A stretch of 64,000 bases of DNA. Source: Monoplex corrugatus (taxonomy: Eukaryota; Mollusca; Gastropoda; Littorinimorpha; Ranellidae). The notes under the pieces were generated by a model. That model was not told the DNA's origin. It searched no databases and saw nothing but the letters and a program-made list of their open reading frames with translations. Where the stretch lies: NCBI GenBank assembly GCA_030674185.1, contig JAPXFY010000026.1:33283667-33347666 (forward strand). Reading direction: 5' to 3'. Position 1 is the first letter of the stretch. Each line of letters opens with the position of its first letter. The translations under genes and the position numbers were made by a program. Below, piece after piece: positions 53,008 through 63,539 of this stretch.

Positions 53008-55122
53008 GAATGCCTCTTCTTCAAAAGAACTCTTTACAACCATGAATCATCTCCTTGGCACACGAAAAGATTTACCTCTCCCAACAAAACATACAAATGA
53101 AGAACTCCCATCTGTATTCTCCAAGTATTTTACCACCAAAATACAAACTCTTCGTGACAGGCTTGACAGGACACCCTGTCAACCATGCCCACCTGACCCT
53201 TCCTTCTCTGGCACACCTCTTACTACTTTTACCCCAGTCTCACAAGAAGAAATTCTCAACACAATCAGATCCATGTCGTTCAAAACCTGCGAACTGGATC
53301 CTCTTCCAGGTTCTGTCTACGCCGACTGTCTCCCTACTCTCCTCCCATTCATCACTGACATCATCAACACTTCTCTTCAAACTGGAACTGTCCCAGATTC
53401 TTTCAAGTCTGCTATTGTTCACCCTCTCCTCAAGAAACACAATTTAGATCCAAATGAACTGAAAAATTACCGGCCTATCTCTAATCTCTCTTTCTTGTCA
53501 AAACTCCTTGAAAAAGTCGTCCTCAACCAGCTGAACTCTCACCTGTCTGCCAACAATCTCCTCAATCCTTTCCAGTCAGCCTACCGCCAGTGCCATAGCA
53601 CTGAAACTGCCCTACTACACATTCTCAACAATCTCCTCCTTGCAACTGATACTGGCAAAGTCTCTCTCCTCACACTCCTTGATCTGTCTGCAGCCTTTGA
53701 TACCATTGATCATGGTATTCTCCTTTCTAGACTTCATCATACTTTTGGCATCTCTGACATTGCTCTGTCTTGGTTCACTTCATACCTATCAAACAGAAAA
53801 CAAACCGTTCTCATCAATGGCACTTACTCTCAACCTGCATACCTGACCTGTGGTGTTCCACAAGGATCTGTCCTTGGCCCTGTTCTTTTCACTCTTTACA
53901 CCTCCCCCCTGTCCACCATCACCAACTCCCATTCTATAAAACACCACTTCTATGCTGATGACACCCAACTTCAAGACAGTGACTCACCTGATAATATACA
54001 GCGCCTGTTGACTCGCACCACTGAGTGTTACTCGGACATTAAGAACTGGATGACACACAATAGACTTCAGCTTAATGACGACAAAACAGAAGCTATCCTC
54101 ATTGGCACCCGTCAGAAACTTTCTCAGCTGCCTCCTCTTTCTCTCCCATTATGTAACACATCAGTCCCAATTTCTGATTCAGCTAAAAACCTTGGTGTCT
54201 GCATTGACTCTACCCTCTCCATGAACAACTTTGTTTCTCAAACTGCCAGATCCTGCTACTATCATCTCCATCGTATAAAGCTGATCAGGAAGTATCTCTC
54301 TGTCGAAACAACTGCAAAACTCGTTCTCTCCTTCATAATGTCTCGCATTGACTATTGCAATTCACTCCTGTCTGGTCTTCCTGCCTCCACCATTCACATC
54401 CTACAGCGCATTCAAAACAATGCTGCACGCCTTGTACTCAAAAAGAAAAAAGCTGACCACATATCTCCTCTCCTGGCACAACTTCACTGGCTCCCTGTAT
54501 CAAAGCGCATACAGTACAAACTAGACACCATGTGCTACAAAAGCCTCAATAACGCAGCCCCCGATTACCTGTCAAGCCTACTTGAGATCTATGTTCCCTC
54601 ACGTACCCTCCGCTCTGCCTCTGATCCTCTGACTCTTCGCTTTCCACGCACTAAGCTCAATACCTATGGTCCACGAGCCTTCTCTGTTTCTGGTCCACTC
54701 TCCTGGAACAAACTTCCTCTCTCAGTCCGTCAGCAACCTACTTTTGTCTCCTTCAAGTCCGCTCTCAAAACTCACCTTTTCTCTCCTGCATAAAATCCTA
54801 ACCTCACTCAACCCTCCCCTCTGCAGCCTGTCTCCGCTCGGAGGGAATCACATGGTTATAATATATAATTGTATGCTATGCTCTCTATAATTTTCCATTG
54901 CTTTTATTCTTGCTTTTATTGCTTTTATTCTTTCTCCCCATTTATAGCCATGCGTGTGTGTGGGTGTGTGTGTGTGTGTGTGTGTGTGTGTTGTCTGTAT
55001 GTGTGCGTGCGTGTGTGTGCGAGCGTGCGTGCCTGCGTGTGTGTCTGCTTCAGCGCTTAGATTTGATTTTATCAAGATTTTGCGCTATATAAATATTGTA
55101 ATTATTATTAATTATTATTATT
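53008..55122 (+). mobile_element. LINE-A copy 3, inserted at the stop codon of receptor gene 3
   Basis: The left junction is AAGTGACT then GAATGCCTC at 53007/53008. The right junction is ATTATT then ACTCTTTTCACTGAC at 55122/55123. The empty site in gene 2 reads GTTAAGTGACTCTTTTCACT in reverse complement, so ACT is the only target duplication. The copy is 5'-truncated (no endonuclease) but has an unbroken RT frame. Its 3' UTR holds a GT tract (54953-55045), then GCGCTATATAAATATTGTAA and (ATT)n. It is absent from the left arm, so it postdates the inverted duplication. Confidence 0.93.
53042..54793 (+). CDS. LINE-A (L2/CR1-like) reverse transcriptase, 5'-truncated but open
   Basis: The open frame has 583 codons; the Met at 53042 is simply the first after truncation. 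Residues 1-130 are the linker (SVFSKYFTTKIQTLRDRL). RT spans about 130-400: KNYRPISNLSFLSKLLEK, NPFQSAYRQCHSTETAL, LLDLSAAFDTIDHGILL (catalytic Asp), LTCGVPQGSVLGPVLFTLYT and HFYADDTQLQ (catalytic DD), with a thumb following. The C-terminal domain reads LLAQLHWLPVSKRIQYKL and FSVSGPLSWNKLPLSVRQ. All RT motifs are intact. Without the endonuclease it cannot nick a target, so it is non-autonomous. The enzyme class performs target-primed reverse transcription in the nucleus. Confidence 0.92.
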   Translation: MNHLLGTRKDLPLPTKHTNEELPSVFSKYFTTKIQTLRDRLDRTPCQPCPPDPSFSGTPLTTFTPVSQEEILNTIRSMSFKTCELDPLPGSVYADCLPTLLPFITDIINTSLQTGTVPDSFKSAIVHPLLKKHNLDPNELKNYRPISNLSFLSKLLEKVVLNQLNSHLSANNLLNPFQSAYRQCHSTETALLHILNNLLLATDTGKVSLLTLLDLSAAFDTIDHGILLSRLHHTFGISDIALSWFTSYLSNRKQTVLINGTYSQPAYLTCGVPQGSVLGPVLFTLYTSPLSTITNSHSIKHHFYADDTQLQDSDSPDNIQRLLTRTTECYSDIKNWMTHNRLQLNDDKTEAILIGTRQKLSQLPPLSLPLCNTSVPISDSAKNLGVCIDSTLSMNNFVSQTARSCYYHLHRIKLIRKYLSVETTAKLVLSFIMSRIDYCNSLLSGLPASTIHILQRIQNNAARLVLKKKKADHISPLLAQLHWLPVSKRIQYKLDTMCYKSLNNAAPDYLSSLLEIYVPSRTLRSASDPLTLRFPRTKLNTYGPRAFSVSGPLSWNKLPLSVRQQPTFVSFKSALKTHLFSPA

Positions 55123-58100
55123 ACTCTTTTCACTGACAATGACAGTCGTGTTTTCAACATCTGGAATAGTTTTTCTTCTTGCACTTTCCATCGTCTCTGT
55201 GCTACAACAGTCCATACATGCAGTACTGGGTTGAGTGCAGACGCTAGTGGTAACATGAACACAACTATAGCAACATGGATTTCCTGGGACTCAGCACTAC
55301 CAGTACACAGAGTGATGACACTGGTCATACCGAGCAACATCCAGGGCACAGCATCTGTCACAGCCACTCTGACCAACAGGTGGACTGAAGAGTGCACAGG
55401 CTTTATCGTGGGGTTAACCAACGTCTGGTATTTGGTCATTCTCCTTTTGATGATGACCTGACCAGCTACAACTACTAAACACAATATGAGATTGAATGTT
55501 GCCATAACTGTGAACCACCGAAATGGTCGGTTACAAGTATGACAATCAAAAATAGCCAGACGACATAGTCCAGACTGACCATCAAGACCTAAATGTGACA
55601 ATCCAGGAAGGAAAGGTATCAGTGACAGTAACATTCCAGTGAACCATATTACTGTGCACGTGGTGGCTGTTGAACGTCGACTGAATCTCCAGGAAGGAAA
55701 GTAAAGGAGAATGACATGATCCATTGTGATGAACCATATGATCAGATTCGACACCTCTCTTGACAAAAGAAACAGATATCCAGCTAGTTTGCAAGTCACA
55801 CAGTTAGTCCATGTCTTTTCAAAGTAGATGTAACGTCCATGAAATACTTCATGTGCCGCTGTAACTATGCTGGTGTGGATTCCTGTACACATATTTGCAA
55901 TATGTAAATTGGCCAAGTACATGGCGAAACGTCCTTTAAATACTTTCTTTTCCACAAACAAACCCACGAAGCAAGCTAAAGTTCCGCAAGTGGCACTGAT
56001 ATTAACCAACCAAAAGTAACCTGTGTACACTTTAGATGGCAACAAATGTTCACAGGAAGACAGCACAGCCTGTGGAGCTACACATCTGAGTTTACTTGAC
56101 CGTCCTGAAAGTAAATTCACACAGCAAAATCTAAAGTCTGAAGCATGAATAGTTTTCACATTGATTAACTTTGACATCAGACTGAAACGAAACGTATAGA
56201 TAGGATTGTCACGTATGTCTAAGTCAGTCAGTTGTGGCACACTGTTAGTCCATATCTTTTCAAAGTAGATGTAACGTCCATGAAATACTTCATGTGCCGC
56301 TGTAACTATGCTGGTGTGGATTCCTGTACACATATTTGCAATATGTAAATTGGCCAAGTACATGGCGAAACGTCCTTTAAATACTTTCTTTACCACAAAC
56401 AAAACCACGAAGAAAGCTAAAGTTCCACAAGTGGCACTGATATTAACCAACCAAAAGAAAACTGTGTACACTTTAGATGGCAACAAATGTTCACAGGAAG
56501 ACAGCACAGCCTTTGGAGCTACACATCTGAGTTTACTTGACCGTCCAGAAAGTAAATTCACGCAGCAAAATCTAAAGTCTGAAGCAAGAATAGTTTTTAC
56601 ATTGATTAACTTTGACATCAGATTGAAACGAAACGTATAGATAGGATTGTCACGTATGTCTAAGTCAGTCAGTTGTGGCATATTTTTAAAGCCTGCAAAT
56701 CCCACAGTCTCTATAGCTGAACAAGACAGATTTAAACCTTGCAGTTCAGGTAAATACATGTCCAGTTCATCGTTAAATACTCGTAGAAGTGTTCTGGACA
56801 AGTCCAGTTTTTTCAATGCACGATGCACGTTGAACGGTTTGTTTGTCAGTGAGGACAGAGGGTTACCTGCTAAAATTAGAAACTTTAAATTCGATGTCTC
56901 TGAAAATACATTCATATTGACGTATGTTAAAAGGTTGCTGGTCAGATCGATAAACTGTAAGTTTGGTAGATCCACACCTGGTATTTCAATTAAATGACAG
57001 CGTGAAAGACTCAGCCATGTCAGATATACATTGGTACTGAAGTTCATCAACGTCATTCCTGAGCCTGAGGCATCTAGACAGCGAAGCTGGGGGAAGAGAT
57101 CAGCAGAGACAGGTTGATAACACGCGAAAGAGTGACCTTGACACCGACAGACTTCAGGACATGCCATATCACACAACCATTCATCATCTCGCTGTGGACA
57201 CTGACCCCAACCATCACAGAGATGATCTCCATGCACACAGACTGTGGAAGTTCGACACCTGTAGAAGCCAGGACATGCCACAGTCTCACAGTCTTGTTCG
57301 TCTTCGCCATAGGTACAATCAGAAAATCCGTTGCATCGTGTGTAAGCAGGGAGACAATATAACCAGTCCTCTCTACACCAGTAATGGGAGTCAGGACAAG
57401 TCTCGTCATGTTTCATCACCTGCTGGGTAAAGTAACCTGTGCCATCCAGGTTGATGAAAAGTCGTTGTTTTCTGTTGGCTTCCCTGTGATTGAACTCATG
57501 GCCATCGCACTTTTCATCAGAATCATCCAGACAATCTGCATGCCCATTGCAGCTTTGACCGTCTGACACACACTGACCATTGGAGCACAGAAACCAATTA
57601 CATGAGAGCTGTTGACAGAACGACTCATCACTGTTATCTGGGCAATCCTGTCTGAAATCACATACTAGAGTGTAAGGAACAGTTCTGATGTCATCACATT
57701 CAAACATATTCATAGTATATACAGCGCTTTTCCAAACAAGATCCTCACCAATGTTCTCCACATTCTTGTCCAGGAACACACATTGATGTAAAATGTTTCT
57801 ACTTCTACAGTGAGTATTGAGATCGCATGACGAGAACGAGTGAGTCCCATGACCATGGCTACACTGAAAAAAGGTCTGTAGTGTTGATGTGAACAGGGAC
57901 TGCGATGACAGCAGTTCACTGAACTCAACAGTCTGTACAGCAAGTATATCATTTTCTGAATAGGGCTTTGTTTCACACACCAATTTGTCAATGTCAATGT
58001 CCCATGGTGTTTTTCTTTGCTTCAACTTCATGAGAATAATTTGCATGCGTTCCTGGCGCCGCGCTGCCTTATATGCAGCATAAGCCACAAAATGATCCAT

Positions 58101-58283
58101 GTTGAAGATGACAGTGTTGTCAGACCATTTACGGAACTTGCTGTACATGACTGGTACAGACACCCAACCTGACACATTACCTACTATCACGCTAAAGAAT
58201 AACTTATTTTCAAAGATATGAAGAAAGTCTTGTTGTTCGCTTCTTGTTTTTACAGAAACGATTTTCCCATCCATTCTGCACAC
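55050..58283 (-). CDS. Receptor gene 3, long open part: lectin-like/LDLa/LRR/GPCR with duplicated TM1-TM2
   Basis: The open frame has 1077 codons; the first codon shown is a GTG, not a convincing start. Residues 1-190 are the C-type-lectin-like domain and linker (SEQQDFLHIF). LDLa modules lie at about 195-223, 225-260, 296-332 and 333-371. The LRR cap CPEVCRCQG is at 375-383, and LRRs at about 400-600. TM1 is near 605-630 and TM2 near 641-666. Residues 536-682 are then repeated as 683-829 (two LRR-end segments, TM1 and TM2), after which TM3-TM7 follow once. Motifs are TMDHVILLYFP after TM3 (no DRY Arg) and LNPVLHV in TM7. The natural C-terminus LSLSVKRVT is replaced after VKRV by about 24 residues read from the LINE-A tail. 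The 5' exon part is broken (58210-59747). Membrane receptor; ligand unknown. Confidence 0.9.
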   Translation of the reverse strand: MCRMDGKIVSVKTRSEQQDFLHIFENKLFFSVIVGNVSGWVSVPVMYSKFRKWSDNTVIFNMDHFVAYAAYKAARRQERMQIILMKLKQRKTPWDIDIDKLVCETKPYSENDILAVQTVEFSELLSSQSLFTSTLQTFFQCSHGHGTHSFSSCDLNTHCRSRNILHQCVFLDKNVENIGEDLVWKSAVYTMNMFECDDIRTVPYTLVCDFRQDCPDNSDESFCQQLSCNWFLCSNGQCVSDGQSCNGHADCLDDSDEKCDGHEFNHREANRKQRLFINLDGTGYFTQQVMKHDETCPDSHYWCREDWLYCLPAYTRCNGFSDCTYGEDEQDCETVACPGFYRCRTSTVCVHGDHLCDGWGQCPQRDDEWLCDMACPEVCRCQGHSFACYQPVSADLFPQLRCLDASGSGMTLMNFSTNVYLTWLSLSRCHLIEIPGVDLPNLQFIDLTSNLLTYVNMNVFSETSNLKFLILAGNPLSSLTNKPFNVHRALKKLDLSRTLLRVFNDELDMYLPELQGLNLSCSAIETVGFAGFKNMPQLTDLDIRDNPIYTFRFNLMSKLINVKTILASDFRFCCVNLLSGRSSKLRCVAPKAVLSSCEHLLPSKVYTVFFWLVNISATCGTLAFFVVLFVVKKVFKGRFAMYLANLHIANMCTGIHTSIVTAAHEVFHGRYIYFEKIWTNSVPQLTDLDIRDNPIYTFRFSLMSKLINVKTIHASDFRFCCVNLLSGRSSKLRCVAPQAVLSSCEHLLPSKVYTGYFWLVNISATCGTLACFVGLFVEKKVFKGRFAMYLANLHIANMCTGIHTSIVTAAHEVFHGRYIYFEKTWTNCVTCKLAGYLFLLSREVSNLIIWFITMDHVILLYFPSWRFSRRSTATTCTVIWFTGMLLSLIPFLPGLSHLGLDGQSGLCRLAIFDCHTCNRPFRWFTVMATFNLILCLVVVAGQVIIKRRMTKYQTLVNPTIKPVHSSVHLLVRVAVTDAVPWMLLGMTSVITLCTGSAESQEIHVAIVVFMLPLASALNPVLHVWTVVAQRRWKVQEEKLFQMLKTRLSLSVKRVIIIINNNYNIYIAQNLDKIKSKR
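55797..56678 (-). repeat. 441-bp in-frame tandem duplication inside receptor gene 3
   Basis: Unit 1 is 56678-56238 and unit 2 is 56237-55797 (minus strand), each 147 codons from PQLTDLDIRDN to WTNxV. Units differ at several codons (FNLM/FSLM, TILAS/TIHAS, APKAV/APQAV, TVFFW/TGYFW, AFFVV/ACFVG, VVKK/VEKK). The breakpoint joins GTG to CCA with only a 2-bp TG overlap. Gene 2 carries a single copy. Confidence 0.95.
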
Positions 58284-59747
58284 GAACGTGATAAAAACAA
58301 TCGATGCACTGTCTGTTTGCTAATCTCGATAAACTGAAAGCACTTGTCTCGTGAAGCCACAAACCACGACAACCAGGGGTGCTGAAGGGACAGTGTTCTG
58401 TTTCATCCTGTCCATCTGCACACTCTGTCTTCAGATTACAGTGGAGATGGTGCTGGAAGCTGGAATAGTGATCTACAGAACAGTTGAACAAGCCACTGGG
58501 AAACTGTTTTGGTTGACTGGACTGAGAATGGAAAGAAAAAACAATTCTCTGCTGTATTCGACACATTATCCTTTCTTGATTGTAAAAATGGACTTGAAGA
58601 TAGGATGAAGAAAACACCATTGACTTTGTGTCGTACTGAATGCACGCACGTGCTGCCTTTTCATGCCCTATGCTTACGTTCCTGGTGGCCAGTTCTAAGC
58701 AAGGAAGTCGTCTATCAACCCAGTATTTCCACTGAATGCTGACCATAATGACATGACCAAAAGGAGCTCTTAGTTCTCCTGTAACCTGGAACAAGGACAC
58801 GCTAGCGTATGTCTGCTGTGGTAGTATAATGTTTCCCGAATGTGCCGATGTATACTGCACGATCATACCATGAACCACAGTGGTCTCAATTCTAATGGTA
58901 ACTTTAGGGAAGTTCTCAAACATAAAACACATGCTGTTTTTTGAAGACTCAAAGATCGTTTCTTTCTGTGAATGAACACCACATTCGATATACTTACGGA
59001 AAGGTGCATTCTTAGAGCGACAGTGCGCATAGATGGTGGTTTTCCACGGACTGGATTCGCACCAATACGCCAGCCTTTGAATGTAAGCACGTACAAACAT
59101 ATCCTTTGGAACCTCGATACGCAAGAGACAGTAAACAGTAGAACCATCACACAGCCCGTACACCAGCCCTTGGGTTTAGGGAATCGTAGCAGTGTCTTCT
59201 TATCACAGCTTGACACATTGCGCTCTAGGATCGTGACGTTGGCTTGGTTGTACAGGTCTTCTGACCTGGACACATGCCATTGATATTCTCTGCTCTGGAA
59301 GTGATATTGTGTGCGCCGGAGGTGATATTCTGTGCACCGGAAGTGATAGTCTGGTACCGGAAAGGAGGTACGAATGTGCACGGAAGTGTTATTCTGTGCA
59401 CTGGAAGTGTTATTCTGTGACTGGAAGTGTTATTCTGTGCACCGGAAGTGACTATTTTGAGCACAGGAATGGATATTTTGTGCACTGGAAGTGATATTTT
59501 GTGCACATGAATGGATATTTTGTGCACCGGAAGTGATATTTTGAGCACAGGAAGGGATATTTTGTGCACTGGAAGTGATATTCTGTGTGCCTGAGGTGAT
59601 ATTCTGTGCACTGGAAGTTGTATTCTGTGCACCGGAAGAATTACTCTGTGCACTCGAAGTGGTGCTGATATTGCTATTGGTCTGATGAGTGATTACGTCT
59701 GCACTGACTGAAACAGTTAATATATCAATATATATCAACATGAACAT
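58210..59747 (-). pseudogene. Receptor gene 3, N-terminal part, frameshifted
   Basis: A signal-like start (MFMLIYIDILTVSVSADV, 59747) leads into a stalk of about 18 repeats of an Asn-Ile-Thr-Ser-x-Ala-Gln unit (59700-59300), longer than gene 2's. The CUB-like region follows (VYGLCDGSTVYCLLRIEVPK, about 59160 to 58500), then an LDLa (CNLKTECADGQDETEHC) and the start of the lectin-like domain. Against gene 2 there are single-base losses near 59262, 59171 and 58360, further frame changes inside the stalk (about 59430 and 59350), and the shared frameshift at 58257-58271. Because of these, the long downstream frame cannot be joined to the signal peptide as the sequence stands. Confidence 0.85.
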
Positions 59748-59760
59748 CCACTCATACAGA

Positions 59761-60284
59761 CAGCACTATCCAAACATAGGACACAGTCTAGAAAGACTCT
59801 AGATCGGTCCTTTGCCCATCATGTTATTGCTTCCGTACCCAACTTTTTCAGTTGAACACTACGTTTAAAAAAGAAATTTTTGTGGGGGTTTTTCCCTTTG
59901 ACATCCCCTGTAGATTTAAAAGCGTAACATTTCAAACAGACGGTAAAATAAAACGATACATTCACATATAGACATGAGTTTAGATTTTGGGTTTTGTTCA
60001 AGTGGGATTGAATACGCTCGGGCAATTCTGTATGCGCTCCAACCAAATCTACTAGCAATTATCTGGTAGACTCCTCGAGCCTGCAAAAAGCCCTATGTGC
60101 TGGCCGGTAAACGTGTGGTCTGGATGAGGTCTGAACCCACGACCAGTGTGTTACCAGCATGGCACTGTAACCAACTGTGTCAATGGGACCACAACAAATG
60201 ATTGTATGGTACCCGCCGATTCTAACCACTGATCACCTGCCATTGCGTTACATGGTATGTGGTATGTATGATCAGACACAGGCA
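59761..60284. other. Duplicated 5' flank of receptor gene 3
   Basis: Mirror of 30540-31040, including the tRNA-like S4 element at 60030-60190. No TATA box or other promoter element could be singled out. Confidence 0.65.
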
Positions 60285-60294
60285 GACACACACC

Positions 60295-60355
<61 letters not shown>

Positions 60356-60365
60356 CGCTCGCGCG

Positions 60366-60452
<87 letters not shown>

Positions 60453-60462
60453 CACGCACACA
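60285..60462. repeat. (CA)n microsatellite
   Basis: CA tract with CCACAC and CTCGCGCGCG interruptions; mirror of the TG tract at 30361-30482, but expanded and interrupted. Confidence 0.95.
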
Positions 60463-60539
60463 CATTCGGGAGCATTTTTAAATGAGTCACGTGAATTTTT
60501 TTCAGTTAGCTGTCTAGGTGGCTGGATTGTGGCTGTACA

Positions 60540-60900
60540 GTAAGAATGATATAAACGATTCTTGTATATCGCTGTTTTCCAAACACATTTGGACTCGTTG
60601 CGCATAACATAGTTTACAAGACACAAATGTGGTTCTACGAGAATGAGACATTGCATTTCTTTGATCCCCAGAGTGACACATCTTGGCGTGAGCATCAGAT
60701 TTTTATTTACAGCTTCTGACTGATTCTTCGATTTAACGACCATGCCAGTGAGACAACCTTTCGAACGTAAACTCTTAAATGATGTGGGTCAACTTTCACA
60801 TGTATTTTTGTCTAGACTCAAAGCTCAACTTATTTTAGCACTTAATAGATAACGTACAAGCCCCAGGCTGCACGCTGCACTTGTCGCATGATGATTCTCA
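60540..60900. other. LINE-D tail and arm junction
   Basis: 60540-60625 is the reversed LINE-D tail shared with 30200-30290. Beyond about 60625 the match to the left arm jumps to 22250. No gene. Confidence 0.6.
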
Positions 60901-61700
60901 CCGCCGTATTGTGAAGACGACACACAAGTTGCAGCGTTTAGAGCATGTCGAGGCTTGCAAGAACCCGTCAAAATTGAAATGTACGTAGAGTATTGGTTGT
61001 CGTGGTGTAAAAGAACCCACACAGGCATAGGCATATTCAGAGGTGCGTGCGCGTATGCCCTGTGCCTTGTGAAGACTTGGGTGTGGTGAGCATCATGGGT
61101 CGATAGATAACCACGTTGTGTTTCCTCAAACAAAACCGTCAATGTGGAATAGCTAATCCATAGTTAGCCCTTTACAATGTAAGGGTCAGGGATAAAGCAA
61201 ATCCACACGCGGTTCATTCGTGAAACAGTCATATCAAGGGTCTTTGAATGGCAAAAGGCATGGCGCCCCCTGGTAGAGGGCAAAATACCCAAACACAGGT
61301 TTTTATATTTCTAATGCCTAGCTTCAAAGCAGGAGTGTTCCATTTTTGTTTTCTTTTGCCCGGTACACAAATGTTGAATCACTTGTCAAGAATTCACCAA
61401 AAGCACCCCACACCAAGTGAAGGATGTGAACTGTGGTGATACAACACCTAAGTGAACGGGGCATGTCCAGCGTGAGGCAGGTGGCAGCTGTGTGTGGAGT
61501 TCCACGGATGTGTCCCACAGTCAGAAGCAACCTGTCACATTCCGCTCTGTGCCAGTCAAGCGTTGAGACACATAACCAGCTTACTGCAGCTTCCTGTGTT
61601 ATATGAAGCAAAGCTGGAGTGACTTGTCCAGAGTACAATCCTTGCCATGGTGACATTTGCAATCTTCTGCATTAGATCCCTTCCCCTCACCCTGCCCCTC
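60900..61700. other. Duplicated non-coding sequence (mirror of 21380-22250)
   Basis: No gene. Conserved blocks include ATGGCGCCCCCTGGTAGAGG at 61260. Confidence 0.6.
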
Positions 61701-61758
61701 CCATCATGGTCATTGAACTTCTTCATACTTCTGATGCTGGTAAAAATTTTCTCTTGCC

Positions 61759-61933
61759 AGTCCTCGATTTCAGGTAGACCCAGGGCGAAAATGCTGGACG
61801 GACTTGCAGAGTGGTTGGGAACGAGGAGGGTGGGGGAGATACTAGGGGCAACGAGAGATAGAGACAGATGGAAGTCCGTGATCGCCAACGCCATGCGGCA
61901 AGGCACCTGATGATGATGAGGAGTCCTCGATTT
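61759..61933 (+). mobile_element. RTE 3' end with 12-bp target duplication
   Basis: A 151-bp RTE tail (61771-61921: CAGGTAGACCCAGGGCGAAA to the GATGATGATGAG tail) is flanked by AGTCCTCGATTT at 61759-61770 and 61922-61933. The mirror site at about 21310 has a single copy (CGAGGATTG reversed) and no RTE, which confirms the insertion and its direction in time. Confidence 0.9.
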
Positions 61934-63061
61934 GTCTGCTGCCTTTAATACCATTGACCATTCCATCCTTCTCTTTCGAAAGTCTCGAACCAACTTTTGG
62001 AATTCACGGTATTGCTCATTCTTGGTTCTCCTATTATTTCTCTAATTGCTTTCAGTCAGCTTTCATCGACGGAAATCAGTCTGAGCCTGTTAGGTTTTCT
62101 TGCAGAGTTCCTCAGGGTCCTGTGCTAAAGCCTACCCTATTCACCCTTTATACCTCACCTAGCCAACGTCCTCAACCAGCATAACGTGAAACATCATGTT
62201 TTACACAGATGACTCATACCTTCGGAATAGCACCACCGCTAAAAATATCATTTACCTTATCTCAGAACCATCCAGCTGCTACGTTCATATCCAAAACTGG
62301 AGGACACAAAATAAACTACGGTTAAATGGTGATGAAACTGGAGCCATACACCGAAGAAAAAAAAGAAAAACATTTGCATCAATTTCACTGGATGCCATCT
62401 TGCTAGGCGACAACATCATTCTTCTTTCTGATTCTGTCAAAAACCTGATGTGACCTTGTAAAACACTTTCTATGCACACGTTTCTAATGCAGACCTGCCA
62501 GTTGTGCTACTATCAGATTCGGCGCATTGGTTACAGTCGAAGATATCTTTCATCTGAGGCTGCATCTAAGTTTGTGACATCTCTTATTCTGTCACGTCTT
62601 GATTATTATAACGCTGTCTTTTCCCATCTTCTCTCCTCTGTCAGCAATGCATACAAAACACAGCTGCTCGTCTTGTCCTCAGAAAGGAAAAGTTTGATCA
62701 TGTCAGTCCTTTCCTTCCCTCTCCTCGCTGGTTGCTTGTTTTGAACAGAATTGAATACAAGCTGGGTACCTTGTGTCACAAATCTATTCGACAGTCTGCT
62801 CCGTTATATTTTTGCAACAACATCAATATCCATACGACAACTCGCACTTTGCGCTCAGCTTCAGATACTCTTTCCCTTCAGATTTCTGGATTTAAATTAT
62901 CAACTATCGTCCATCGTTCTTTTGCTGTTTCAGGACTATCTGCCTGTCATAAACTTCCATTCTCCCTTCGTCTATTACCCACCGTTTCTGCTTTTAAATT
63001 CAATCTAGAAATCCACCTCCTTTCCCGACAATGAATTCTACAACTGCCTTTTTCCATCCGT

Positions 63062-63092
63062 TTGTGTGTATGTGTGCGTGTGTGTGTGTGTG

Positions 63093-63130
<38 letters not shown>

Positions 63131-63267
63131 GTGTGTGTGTATATGTGTGTGCGTGGATGTGTGTGTGTGTTGTGTGTGTGTGTGTGATGGTGTGTGTGTA
63201 TGTGTGTGTGCGTGTGTGTGTGTGTGCATGTGTGTGTGCGTGTGTGTGTGTGTGCGTGTGTGTGTAT

Positions 63268-63352
<85 letters not shown>

Positions 63353-63356
63353 TGTT
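63062..63356. repeat. (TG)n microsatellite in the LINE-B 3' UTR
   Basis: About 295 bp of TG with many single-base interruptions; the mirror copy at 20161-20228 has only about 68 bp. Confidence 0.95.
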
Positions 63357-63539
63357 TCGCATGTTGTAAGGTAGTCTGCGTAAATCATTTGCTAATGTCT
63401 GGTGATTGAGTGAGCTTTGATTTGAATTGCCATATAAACAGCGTAATGATTATTATTGTTATCCCTCAGCTTTTCATCTTCTGCACAACGTTGATATGAA
63501 CTAAGTGAAAGCCTAGCTTCAATACACTTTGATGCCTGT

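Larger units (their letters stand above)
61700..63465 (+). mobile_element. LINE-B copy in the right arm, degenerate
   Basis: Split by an RTE insertion at 61771-61921. RT remnants are LDLSAAFNTIDHSILLF (61930, with frameshift), ESLEPTFGIHGIAHSWFSYY, FSCRVPQGPVLKPTLFTLYT (62095) and FYTDDSYLRN (62197, YADD eroded to YTDD). C-terminal pieces follow: RRYLSSEAASKFVTSLILSR, then NRIEYKLGTLCHKSIRQSAP (62750-63030). The 3' UTR has a long TG tract and ends TTTGATTTGAATTGCCATAT. Mirror of 20035-21370. Confidence 0.85.

Noticed and set aside
56308..56997. Plus-strand frames opposite receptor gene 3
   Set aside because: Antisense shadows of the LRR-TM coding sequence; the same shadows occur opposite gene 2 (33612-33962).
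63000..63388. His/Thr- or Val/Cys-repeat frames
   Set aside because: TG microsatellite in the LINE-B 3' UTR.
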